From Tannerella sp. (lineage in GTDB: Bacteria > Bacteroidota > Bacteroidia > Bacteroidales > Tannerellaceae), in contig JAISGW010000141.1 in the NCBI GenBank assembly GCA_031262895.1, positions 1-20,267 of the forward strand: DNA of 20,267 nt. The letters run 5' to 3'. Of this stretch, positions 7,784 to 14,997 are shown in pieces (the first letter of the stretch is position 1; the number at the start of each line of letters is the position of its first letter). Below the pieces are notes generated by a model. That model saw nothing but the letters and a program-made list of their open reading frames with translations, searched no databases and was not told the origin of the DNA. The translations under genes were made by a program, and so were the position numbers.

Positions 7784-8038
7784 ATGAAGAAAGGCATTCA
7801 TCCGGACAATTATCGTCCGGTCGCATTCAAAGACATGTCCAACGACGACACTTTCATCACCCGTTCCACGGTCAACGCAAGGGAAAACATAGATATTGAC
7901 GGCGTCACATATCCCTTGGTCAAGGTGGAAATTTCAAACACTTCGCACCCCTTCTACACAGGCAAATCCAAATTGGTGGACACCGCAGGCCGCGTGGACA
8001 AGTTCATGAGCCGCTACGGGAACCGGAAAAAGCATTAA
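7784..8038 (+). CDS. rpmE2: 50S ribosomal protein L31, type B
   Basis: This 84-residue protein is a large-subunit protein at the subunit interface. It starts MKKGIHPDNYRPVAFKDMSN and contains HPFYTGKSKLVDTAGRVDKF, the conserved core of L31. It has no cysteines, so it lacks the zinc ribbon of type A L31 and is the zinc-independent type B. In many bacteria this form is favoured under zinc limitation, but no Zur-like operator is evident here and in Bacteroidetes it is often the only copy. The trpS gene starts three bases after its stop, so the two are probably co-transcribed. Confidence 0.95.
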   Translation: MKKGIHPDNYRPVAFKDMSNDDTFITRSTVNARENIDIDGVTYPLVKVEISNTSHPFYTGKSKLVDTAGRVDKFMSRYGNRKKH

Positions 8039-8041
8039 GCC

Positions 8042-9031
8042 GTGGAGACGGTTTTAAGCGGCATCCGCCCGACAGGCAACCTGCATCTGGGCAATTATTT
8101 CGGAGCCGTAAAGAGCTTTGTCAAGCTGCAAGACGAATACAAGTGCTTCTTCTTCATAGCCGACTGGCATTCGCTCACCACGCATCCCAAACCGGCTGAC
8201 ATCCAGCAGAGCGTGCGTACCATCCTGGCGGAATACTTAGCCTGCGGCATTGACCCCGAGAAGGCGGCTATTTATGTACAGAGTGATGTACCCGAAGTAT
8301 TGGAGCTTTACCTCTACCTCAACATGAACGCCTATTTGGGCGAATTACAACGCGTGACCACCTTCAAGGAAAAAGCCCGCAAACAGCCCGACAACATCAA
8401 TGCCGGACTGCTGACTTATCCTACGCTGATGGCTGCCGACATCATCATCCACCGCGCCGACAAGGTGCCCGTGGGCAAAGACCAGGAGCAAAACATGGAA
8501 ATGGCTCGGAGATTTGCCCGCCGTTTCAACCAGATGTACGAAGTGGATTTCTTTCCCGAGCCGGCCTCGTTCGCATACTCCGACAAGGCCGTCAAAGTGC
8601 CCGGCCTCGACGGGAGCGGCAAGATGGGCAAGAGTGAAGGCAATGCCATTTATCTGGTAGACGACGCGACGACCATCCGCAAGAAGGTCATGAAAGCCGT
8701 CACCGATGCGGGACCTACCCTACCTAACAGCGAGAAACCCGAACCGGTGGCCAACCTCTTCACCCTCTTGGAAATCGTTTCGCCCAAAAGCACCTACGAT
8801 TATTTCAACGAGCAATACAACAATTGCAGCATACGCTACGGTGACTTGAAAAAGCAGCTGGCCGAAGACATCATCGCCTTCAACACGCCTATCCGTGAGC
8901 GCATCCTGTCGTATTCGAGCGACCTGCCATACATGGAACGTGTGGCGCGCATGGGCGCTGAAAAAGCCCGCGAGAGCGCGTCCAAAACGCTCAACGAAGT
9001 GCGTCACATCATCGGCTTCCGCAGCTGTTGA
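8042..9031 (+). CDS. trpS: Tryptophanyl-tRNA synthetase
   Basis: This is a 329-residue class I aminoacyl-tRNA synthetase that charges tRNA-Trp. The HIGH-like motif is in IRPTGNLHLGNYFGAVKSF near the N-terminus. The KMSKS loop reads KMGKSEGN, a common TrpS variant, near residue 199. The central segment LGELQRVTTFKEKARK and the C-terminal helical region are as expected. The start is GTG at 8042, giving METVLSGIRPTG, which aligns with the usual start of Bacteroidetes TrpS; no ATG lies at that place. Only three bases separate it from the L31 stop, indicating an operon and probably translational coupling. A perfect hairpin with T-run follows. Confidence 0.95.
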   Translation: METVLSGIRPTGNLHLGNYFGAVKSFVKLQDEYKCFFFIADWHSLTTHPKPADIQQSVRTILAEYLACGIDPEKAAIYVQSDVPEVLELYLYLNMNAYLGELQRVTTFKEKARKQPDNINAGLLTYPTLMAADIIIHRADKVPVGKDQEQNMEMARRFARRFNQMYEVDFFPEPASFAYSDKAVKVPGLDGSGKMGKSEGNAIYLVDDATTIRKKVMKAVTDAGPTLPNSEKPEPVANLFTLLEIVSPKSTYDYFNEQYNNCSIRYGDLKKQLAEDIIAFNTPIRERILSYSSDLPYMERVARMGAEKARESASKTLNEVRHIIGFRSC

Positions 9032-9043
9032 CACTTCTGATAA

Positions 9044-9090
9044 GCCATAAAAAAGCCCGGCTCCAAAAGGAAGCCGGGCTTTTTTATGGC
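9044..9090. terminator. Bidirectional intrinsic terminator between trpS and the epimerase gene
   Basis: A perfect 19-base inverted repeat (9044-9062 and 9072-9090) encloses a nine-base loop. Each arm holds AGCCCGGCT next to a six-base A or T run, so the structure works on both strands and serves the convergent trpS and epimerase genes. Confidence 0.93.
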
Positions 9091-9099
9091 TCTTGCCGT

Positions 9100-10230
9100 T
9101 CAACGCGTGAACTTATAGATGCACTCGCTGTGGTAAGTCTGTCCCGGACGGAGTACTGTCGAGGGGAAATTGGGATGGTTGGGGCTATCTGGATAATGTT
9201 GCGCTTCGAGGCAGAGCGCGCCGTGATGCGGATAAGTGACGCCACCCTTGCCAACGTCCTTGCCCGTCATGGCATTGCCCGTATAGAACTGTATACCCGG
9301 TTCACTCGTATAAACCTCCAAGGTGATGCCTGTGGCAGGCGAGGTCACACGCGCAGCCACCTTGCTGATGTCGCCGCCGGTATTGAGCACCCAGTTGAGG
9401 TCGTAACCGCCGCCTAGCTTCAACTGGTCATAATTATCGTTGATATGCGTGCCCACGGCCACGGGTTTCCGGAAGTCCAGGGGTGTCCCGGCCACAGCGC
9501 GTATCTCGCCGGTAGGGATAAGGCCCGGCCCTACGACCGTGAAGCTGTCGGCGTTGATTTGCACGAGGTGATCCAGTATCTGGGAGCCTGGCTTGCCGGA
9601 AAGATTGAAGTAGCTGTGGTTGGTCAGGTTCACCACGGTGGGTTTGTCGGTGACGGCTTCGTAACGGATGTCAAGGGCATTGTCATCGGTCACCTTGTAA
9701 ATCACCTTCACGTCGAGGTTGCCGGGGAAGCCGTCCTCGCCGTCGGGCGAACGGTAGGTCAGTTGCAGGGTCTGCCCGTCTATTTGTTTGGCCTTCCAAA
9801 CGCGGGTGTCGAAGCCCTTGGGGCCGCCGTGCAGGCAATTGACTCCGTCGTTGGGGGCGAGCTTGTAGGTAACGCTGTCGAGCGTGAAGCGGGAACTGTC
9901 GATGCGGTTGCCGTAGCGTCCTATCAGGGCGCCGAAGTTATTGGCACCGGGAGCCATGTAGTCGGCCACCTTGTCGTAGCCCAGCAACACGTCGGTGGGT
10001 TTGCCGTTCTTGTCGGGGACCATCAGCGAAACCACGTGCCCGCCGTAGTTGGTGATGCAGGCTTCCATGCCGGAAGCATTTTTCAAAACGTACAAGGCCA
10101 GGGAGTCGCCCTGTGCCATACCGGTAAATTGGGACGGATGCAGGCTCGAGGCCGTCGTGTCGGCCTTCTTCCCGCCGCAGGAGGCCAATAAGCAAAGCAC
10201 CCCTGCACATAGAATCAGTTTTTTCATCAT
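9100..10230 (-). CDS. galM: Aldose 1-epimerase (mutarotase), exported lipoprotein
   Basis: This protein interconverts alpha and beta anomers of aldoses such as galactose or glucose. It is 376 residues from MMKKLILCAG. The signal peptide ends in a lipobox (LLASC, Cys18), so it is anchored in a membrane outside the cytoplasm rather than being the usual cytoplasmic GalM. The core shows GRYGNRI, NCLHGGPKGFD with His134, NLTNHSYFNL with catalytic His205, and YTSEPGIQFYTGN with catalytic Glu310. Two adjacent ATGs (10230 and 10227) are possible starts; a frame extension to 10266 is unlikely because it runs through the promoter. A TACCTTTG box lies 34 bases upstream. It would supply the preferred anomer after extracellular glycan breakdown. 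Confidence 0.92.
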   Translation of the reverse strand: MMKKLILCAGVLCLLASCGGKKADTTASSLHPSQFTGMAQGDSLALYVLKNASGMEACITNYGGHVVSLMVPDKNGKPTDVLLGYDKVADYMAPGANNFGALIGRYGNRIDSSRFTLDSVTYKLAPNDGVNCLHGGPKGFDTRVWKAKQIDGQTLQLTYRSPDGEDGFPGNLDVKVIYKVTDDNALDIRYEAVTDKPTVVNLTNHSYFNLSGKPGSQILDHLVQINADSFTVVGPGLIPTGEIRAVAGTPLDFRKPVAVGTHINDNYDQLKLGGGYDLNWVLNTGGDISKVAARVTSPATGITLEVYTSEPGIQFYTGNAMTGKDVGKGGVTYPHHGALCLEAQHYPDSPNHPNFPSTVLRPGQTYHSECIYKFTR

Positions 10231-10263
10231 TTTTCTGTTTAAAAGTTTGTTTCCAACGAAATG

Positions 10264-10271
10264 CAAAGGTA
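10264..10271 (-). promoter_or_regulatory. -7 box for the epimerase gene
   Basis: TACCTTTG on the minus strand (10271-10264) matches TAnnTTTG. No clear -33 TTG lies at the usual distance. Confidence 0.4.
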
Positions 10272-10328
10272 CTACTTTCGAAAAATTATGAGGCTATGAG
10301 AAAGTAGACTATAACTCATAACTTTCGT

Positions 10329-10336
10329 TATCTTTG
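10329..10336 (+). promoter_or_regulatory. -7 box for the DUF4065 gene pair
   Basis: TATCTTTG at 10329-10336 matches TAnnTTTG and lies 24 bases before the ATG at 10361. No TTG is seen at the -33 position. A short inverted repeat TTATGAG/CTCATAA (10286-10292 and 10315-10321) lies just upstream and could be an autoregulatory operator, which is only a guess. Confidence 0.4.
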
Positions 10337-10360
10337 GCCTTGAATTAATGCAGTAATTAT

Positions 10361-10921
10361 ATGACGAGCGACGAGATACTCAAGCTGAAGGCTGTTGTAC
10401 TGTTCGTGTTAGGCCGATGCAAGAAGTTGGATTATTTCCACTTGTTCAAAATATTATATTTCGCAGACCGTGCGCATTATGCCACTTATGGCCGACGCAT
10501 AATAGCCGATACGTTCTGTGCTTTGCAGTATGGCCCTGTGCCTTCCGCTCTGTACGACGCGGTCAAAGACGTTATCGGAGTTCAAGCATTGCCGAGCGCG
10601 TCTCCCTTGTTGCTCTTATCAAAGAGTCTGGTAAAGGTGGACTCTACATATCTAAAAGCTAAAGAAAAATTCGACGCAGATGAGCTGTCTCGTTCCGACA
10701 TAGAGGCTTTAGATGCGTCTATAAATGAGAACAGAAACAAGAGTTTTGATGAGCTGTCTCAACAATCGCATGATGAAGCATGGACGGAGGCTTATAACAA
10801 TCCTAAAAATACTCAAAAAGCCATAGAACCCCTTACAATGGCGAAAGCGGCCGGTGCCAATGAGGATACTTTGCAATACCTTAAGGAACAAGCTCGCATT
10901 GATGCAGCACTAAGTGCATAG
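10361..10921 (+). CDS. DUF4065 (Panacea domain) protein, probable antitoxin
   Basis: This is a 186-residue protein. Residues about 20-70 show the DUF4065/GepA-like pattern KLDYFHLFKILYFADRAHYA, then ITTYGRRI-type basic residues and FCALQYGPVPSALYDAV, ending in the hallmark YGPVP. This domain, named Panacea, neutralises many unrelated toxins in two-gene systems. The C-terminal half (about 95-186) is charged and helical and may contact the toxin. The next gene begins four bases after its stop, a typical toxin-antitoxin layout. The pair is AT-richer than its neighbours and sits alone between convergent or divergent housekeeping genes. It could instead be a phage-related regulator, as some DUF4065 proteins are. 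Confidence 0.82.
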   Translation: MTSDEILKLKAVVLFVLGRCKKLDYFHLFKILYFADRAHYATYGRRIIADTFCALQYGPVPSALYDAVKDVIGVQALPSASPLLLLSKSLVKVDSTYLKAKEKFDADELSRSDIEALDASINENRNKSFDELSQQSHDEAWTEAYNNPKNTQKAIEPLTMAKAAGANEDTLQYLKEQARIDAALSA

Positions 10922-10924
10922 GCG

Positions 10925-11386
10925 GTGGTGAAATTATGCGATATGCTGTCCGAAGAGGCAAAGAAAGCCTTAGAAGTGTCCTCTTCCATCAAAGCAGGCC
11001 AGGTTTATCGGATGAGACTAACCGAAGAAGAGGGTGTTAAGCCTAAACACAAAGAAAATGACGGCAGAGATAAGTTTTTCATTGTATTGGGCCGAGACAA
11101 GGCGGGAACCATAGGTTTTGTTTTGATTAACTCCTCCATTAATAAAAATCTACCTCAGCAAATTAGAGACCTACACTCTCCTATATTGGCAAGCAAGTAC
11201 AGATTCTTGAAATATGACAGTTTCGTAGACTGCCACGAACTCAAAGAAATCAAGGAGGCCAAAATTCGCCCAGAGAATATCGTTGGAGAATTAGAGACTG
11301 AAGACCTTGATATTATCAAAAAGACCTTAGTCGAAGATTCTCCCGTTGTGACAACCAAGCAGCTTAAACGTTTTGGGCTGCGTTGA
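10925..11386 (+). CDS. Unrecognised protein, probable toxin partner of the DUF4065 antitoxin
   Basis: This is a 153-residue soluble protein with no signal peptide or membrane segment, and I do not recognise the family. The middle part (AGQVYRMRLTEEEG, then DKFFIVLGRDK and GFVLINSSIN) has alternating hydrophobic strands after a basic, glycine-containing loop. This recalls the SH3-like barrel of MazF/PemK toxins (GQVY..., a variable loop, then K.FIVL and a third strand), but the resemblance is weak and inferred. Later motifs are KYRFLKYDSFVDCHELKEI and a helical C-terminus. GTG at 10925 is only three bases past the antitoxin stop (10919-10921); GTG at 10928 and ATG at 10943 are alternatives and no clear ribosome binding site decides. 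Context supports a toxin role. Confidence 0.7.
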   Translation: MVKLCDMLSEEAKKALEVSSSIKAGQVYRMRLTEEEGVKPKHKENDGRDKFFIVLGRDKAGTIGFVLINSSINKNLPQQIRDLHSPILASKYRFLKYDSFVDCHELKEIKEAKIRPENIVGELETEDLDIIKKTLVEDSPVVTTKQLKRFGLR

Positions 11387-11406
11387 TGAGGAAATCATTC
11401 CCGGTT

Positions 11407-13611
11407 TCAAAAGGAGAGGCCGAGGTTGAGGTAGAAGATGGGGGCCGGATGCCGGTTGGAAAGGCTGAGGTTGGCGGAAAGGGGGCCGAGGAGGCTGTTA
11501 TAGGCATATTCCAAGCCGGCGCCCCAGAGGTGGGTGCCCGAGAAAAGTCCGGTCAGATGCGGGTTGGCTGTCCCGTAATTGCCGATGAGGGAGATATAAT
11601 TACGTCCGCTGATGCGCTGGCGGAGGCGGAGGCGCACAACACCGAGATAATTGTCCGTCAGTTCCAGCCGGGTGATGCCGGTAAAGGGAATCTGCTGCGG
11701 CAGATATTTGCCGGCCATTTCGCCCCCGGTGGCATTGAGGTAAGGGAAGGCGGCCCCATCGCCGATGACGCCGCGCAGATAAACGGAGGGCTGAATGCTA
11801 AGATGCGTATTGAAGGAGGCCACCGTGGAGAATTGCATGGCGGCGGTAATCAGTGGGAAATGGTTCTTGTAGCTGACTAAGTTGTCCGTGTACATGGAAT
11901 AGTCGGCCTTGAGGGAGAAACCCTTGCTGGGGAAATAAGCCTGGTCGAAAGTCTCCACACGGGTCTGCATGAAATAGCTGAAAAACCCCTGGTTGGTGTT
12001 GTCATAGGCCGTCTTAAAGCCTCCGGAATAAAGGAAGTTGTTGTAGTCGAAATATTCGTAACGCGCCCCCACGCTGAACTTGAGGTTGGGTAGACTCATA
12101 TCGGTATAGGCCAATCCTGCCGTATAGGTGCGAAAACCGGCGTTCAGGGTCTTCTTGCCTTTGGTGTAAATATCCAGGTCGCGGAAGCTGAACATATACG
12201 ACAGGTCCAGGCCCCGTATGGGTGTCCGCCCGTATTGGTAGTTCAGCTTGGCGAAAGAAGTCTTCGCTCCGGCCCTGCCGGTGAAACTGACTTCCGAGCG
12301 GCCGTGATGACGGTAGTTGAGGGATGCTTTAAGCGTGCCGGCCATGATTTCCTCGGAGTCGAAGCGGACACCGAGATGCAGTGAACTTCCCGCCTTGGGC
12401 CGCAACAGCAAGTCCAAATCGTAAGGCCCTTTCCCGGAAAGGGAATAGTTGACCGAGGCGTAAGCCGTCGTGCCCATCAGGCGTGATATGGCTTCCCTCA
12501 GTTGCAGCACATTGATGCGGCTGTTCTCGGAAAGGCCGCTGAGATGCAGCAGCCAATTGCGGTCGCGCGGGTCTATGCCTTCCATACGGATATGGCGGAT
12601 GGAGAAGCAGTCGCCGCTTCGCACGATGTGCGGCTTAGGCCTATTCGTAGGCAGGCTGTCGGGGCCGAGGCTACGTTTCAAGGCAAGGAGCTGGGCGTAA
12701 TGGCGACGGGCTTCCGCTTCGCCCCGGTCAATCAGGGTATCGATGGCCGGGAAGTAAAAACTGGCCGCATTGTAGGGATGCACGTCGGGCCGCAACAGTA
12801 TATCCGTATTCTTGCAGTTTTGCTGGTAAAGGGTATTGCCGTAAAAGGAGATGAACTGCCCCACGATGTCGCTGGGCGTGTTCAGTTGCTTGTAGGTTTT
12901 CAGGTCGCTGGTGCCCAAATCCACGCCGATGACGACGTCGGCTCCCATTTTCCTGGCCACGTCGACGGGATAATTGTCGCTGATGCCACCGTCGACCAGC
13001 ACCATGCTGTCCATGCGCACAGGGGTGAAGACCAACAAGACCGCCATGCTGGCGCGCATGGCTTGCGTGAGATTGCCCGAATGGAAAACGTGCTGCCGGC
13101 CCGTCACCGCGTCGACGGCCACGCAGGCGAAGGGGATGGGCAGCTTGTTAAAATCAATGGAATCCTGGTAGCCTATGGTCAGGTCGGAAAAGAGGTTCTG
13201 CAAATTGCGACCTTCCACCATGCCCCGAACGTAACGTTGCGACTTGGCGCGCCCGAAAGGGAGCGAGAGGACGTAACGTTCGGAGATTTCCTTTTCTGGA
13301 AACGACTGGTTGCCGCGCGCCTGCTTGTCGCTCAAAAGGCGGCTCCAATTTTGGGCGTGCACCATGCTGTCGATGGCTTCCGGCGTGTAGCCGATGGCGT
13401 AAAGGGCGCCCACCAAGGCGCCCATGCTGGTGCCCACCACATAGTCGATGGGCATGCCCACTTGCTCCAGCACCTTCAGCACACCGATATGGGCCATGCC
13501 CTTGGCGCCGCCGCCGCCCAATACGAGCGCCACCTTCTTCCTTGCCCCCGCCTGCGGGACGAGGACAAGGAGAAGGAGCAGCATCATCAACAAACGGCGG
13601 GGATTTCTCAC
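11407..13611 (-). CDS. Patatin-like phospholipase fused to an outer-membrane beta-barrel
   Basis: This is a 734-residue outer-membrane protein. A basic, leucine-rich signal peptide (about 1-23, ending QAGA) is followed by a patatin domain with oxyanion loop GGGGAKG at 32-38, nucleophile motif GTSMG (Ser62) and catalytic DGG with Asp207. A POTRA-like segment follows at about 330-410 (IRHIRMEGIDP, then INVLQLREAISRLMG), then a barrel to the terminal FYLNLGLSF. This order is that of PlpD-like type Vd autotransporters, or of the Bacteroidetes patatin/BamA-barrel relatives that hydrolyse phospholipids. The start is GTG at 13611, which overlaps the fucosidase TGA as GTGA; ATG at 13587 would cut the basic part of the signal. 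It converges with the DUF4065 pair, 20 bases away. Confidence 0.92.
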   Translation of the reverse strand: MRNPRRLLMMLLLLLVLVPQAGARKKVALVLGGGGAKGMAHIGVLKVLEQVGMPIDYVVGTSMGALVGALYAIGYTPEAIDSMVHAQNWSRLLSDKQARGNQSFPEKEISERYVLSLPFGRAKSQRYVRGMVEGRNLQNLFSDLTIGYQDSIDFNKLPIPFACVAVDAVTGRQHVFHSGNLTQAMRASMAVLLVFTPVRMDSMVLVDGGISDNYPVDVARKMGADVVIGVDLGTSDLKTYKQLNTPSDIVGQFISFYGNTLYQQNCKNTDILLRPDVHPYNAASFYFPAIDTLIDRGEAEARRHYAQLLALKRSLGPDSLPTNRPKPHIVRSGDCFSIRHIRMEGIDPRDRNWLLHLSGLSENSRINVLQLREAISRLMGTTAYASVNYSLSGKGPYDLDLLLRPKAGSSLHLGVRFDSEEIMAGTLKASLNYRHHGRSEVSFTGRAGAKTSFAKLNYQYGRTPIRGLDLSYMFSFRDLDIYTKGKKTLNAGFRTYTAGLAYTDMSLPNLKFSVGARYEYFDYNNFLYSGGFKTAYDNTNQGFFSYFMQTRVETFDQAYFPSKGFSLKADYSMYTDNLVSYKNHFPLITAAMQFSTVASFNTHLSIQPSVYLRGVIGDGAAFPYLNATGGEMAGKYLPQQIPFTGITRLELTDNYLGVVRLRLRQRISGRNYISLIGNYGTANPHLTGLFSGTHLWGAGLEYAYNSLLGPLSANLSLSNRHPAPIFYLNLGLSF

Positions 13612-14918
13612 TTCAGGGTCAGTTCCACCACATAATCTATGTCGGTAGGTGCCTCGTCGAACTGCAAGAGCAGGCCGTCTTTGTCCTGCTTGAAGCGGAC
13701 GGGCTTCCGGTCTTTGAAGACGAGGGCCTTGGTCACCTTCTTGCCGGTGACGGGAAGGAAGAGTCCCTTGTCCTTCAGGTCAAAGATATGGACGTAGAGC
13801 TTGTCGCCCTTCTGCGTCGTCACGCCCCAGTCACGGGGAGGCACCATGCCGCCGCGCGTCCCGTAAATGGTGGGGCCGTAAGTCTTCATCCATTGTCCTA
13901 TTTCATGCAGGCGTTCCAGCGCCATGGCCGGGATTTCGCCGTCGGGCTGGGGGCCGATGTTCAAAAGCAGATTGGCATTCATGCCGGCGGCGCGCACGAG
14001 GTACTGGATAAGCGTCTTGGCCGACTTGTAGTTCAGGTCGGTGATATTGTAGCCCCAGGAATTGTTCATGGTCTGGCAGGTTTCCAAAGGCAGGCGGCTG
14101 ACGGCTTGCCCGGAAAGGCCGGCCGTGTTTTCGCCAGGCAGGTCGCGCTCGAAAATTTGAATGTCTTCGCCGGGGAAAGGCGTTTGATGATGGTTGTTGC
14201 CAATCAGGCAAGCCGGCTGCAGCTTGTGGATGAGGGCGTATTGTTCGGGCAGGTGCCAGTTGAAGCCGGGATCCTGGTCATGGTCCCACCAGCCGTCGAA
14301 CCAGATAGCGCCCACGCGCCCGTAATTGGTCAGCAATTCGCTAAGCTGGTTATTCATGAAACGGAAATAGGAATCCCAATCGGGCTTGCCGGTGCGGCCC
14401 GTCTTGTGTCCGGTGCGGCCTTGGGGATAATCCTCGCGATACCAGTCGAGATGCGAATAGTAGAAATTAATGGTGATGCCCTGCTTGTGGCATTCGTCGG
14501 CCAGCTCCTTGAGCACGTCGCGCTTGAAAGGCGTCGCATCCACGATGTTGTAATCCGTGTACTTCGACTTGAACATGGAGAAGCCGTCGTGGTGCCGCGA
14601 GGTGATGGTGATGTATTTGGCGCCGGAGGCTTTGATGGCCGACACCCATTCGGCGGCGTTGAACTTCGCCGGATAGAATCCGGCAGCTATCTTGGCATAC
14701 TCGTTACGGTTGATGCTGCGGTTGTTCATCACCCATTCGCCGCTACCCAACATGCTGTATATGCCCCAGTGGATAAAGATGCCGAACTTGTCGTCTTGAA
14801 AGGCCTCGCGGGCTTTCAGGTTGGCCTCGCTCGGATGGTAGGCCGTCTCTTGGGCCTGCGTGCCGGCCGACAAACCGGCAAAGAGAAGGCTTGCTGTAAG
14901 TAAACTCCGTATTTTCAT
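13608..14918 (-). CDS. GH29 alpha-L-fucosidase, secreted
   Basis: This is a 436-residue exported enzyme that removes terminal alpha-L-fucose from glycans such as mucin or milk oligosaccharides. A signal peptide (about 1-22, ending GTQAQ) is followed by the GH29 (beta/alpha)8 barrel: KFGIFIHWGIYS, YITITSRHHDGFSMF, INFYYSHLDW and the nucleophile motif IWFDGWWDHD with Asp208. The C-terminal part from about 345 fits the usual small beta-sandwich. No carbohydrate-binding module or lipobox is seen, so it is probably periplasmic. It is the first gene of a two-gene unit with the patatin-barrel gene. A TACTTTTG box lies upstream at 14950-14943. The linkage specificity cannot be read from the sequence. 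Confidence 0.93.
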   Translation of the reverse strand: MKIRSLLTASLLFAGLSAGTQAQETAYHPSEANLKAREAFQDDKFGIFIHWGIYSMLGSGEWVMNNRSINRNEYAKIAAGFYPAKFNAAEWVSAIKASGAKYITITSRHHDGFSMFKSKYTDYNIVDATPFKRDVLKELADECHKQGITINFYYSHLDWYREDYPQGRTGHKTGRTGKPDWDSYFRFMNNQLSELLTNYGRVGAIWFDGWWDHDQDPGFNWHLPEQYALIHKLQPACLIGNNHHQTPFPGEDIQIFERDLPGENTAGLSGQAVSRLPLETCQTMNNSWGYNITDLNYKSAKTLIQYLVRAAGMNANLLLNIGPQPDGEIPAMALERLHEIGQWMKTYGPTIYGTRGGMVPPRDWGVTTQKGDKLYVHIFDLKDKGLFLPVTGKKVTKALVFKDRKPVRFKQDKDGLLLQFDEAPTDIDYVVELTLK

Positions 14919-14942
14919 TCAATCAAAATTTAGATTTGCAGG

Positions 14943-14950
14943 CAAAAGTA
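14943..14950 (-). promoter_or_regulatory. -7 box for the fucosidase-patatin unit
   Basis: TACTTTTG on the minus strand (14950-14943) matches TAnnTTTG and is 24 bases before the fucosidase ATG. No TTG is seen at -33, and the upstream spacer is made of GTTAG-type short repeats. Confidence 0.4.
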
Positions 14951-14957
14951 AGCATTA

Positions 14958-14990
14958 TTAGCAGTTAGTAGTGAGTGGGCAGTAGTTAGT
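14958..14990. repeat. Short degenerate GTTAGTA-type repeats
   Basis: The spacer between the btuF-like gene and the fucosidase gene contains TTAGCAGTTAGTAGTGAG and AGTAGTTAGTAG, loose copies of GTTAG at 7-9-base spacing. The 11-mer TTAGCAGTTAG recurs at 20027-20037 near the right edge. Confidence 0.45.
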
Positions 14991-14997
14991 AGCCAAT

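Noticed and set aside
12502..13635. Long plus-strand frame opposite the patatin domain
   Set aside because: It shadows a frame with complete patatin catalytic motifs; its protein is rich in His, Val and Gly with no domain pattern.
13542..14903. Long plus-strand frame opposite the fucosidase and patatin genes
   Set aside because: It is antisense to a clear GH29 enzyme; the GC-rich codon pattern of the real gene keeps the opposite frame open. No family motif is present.
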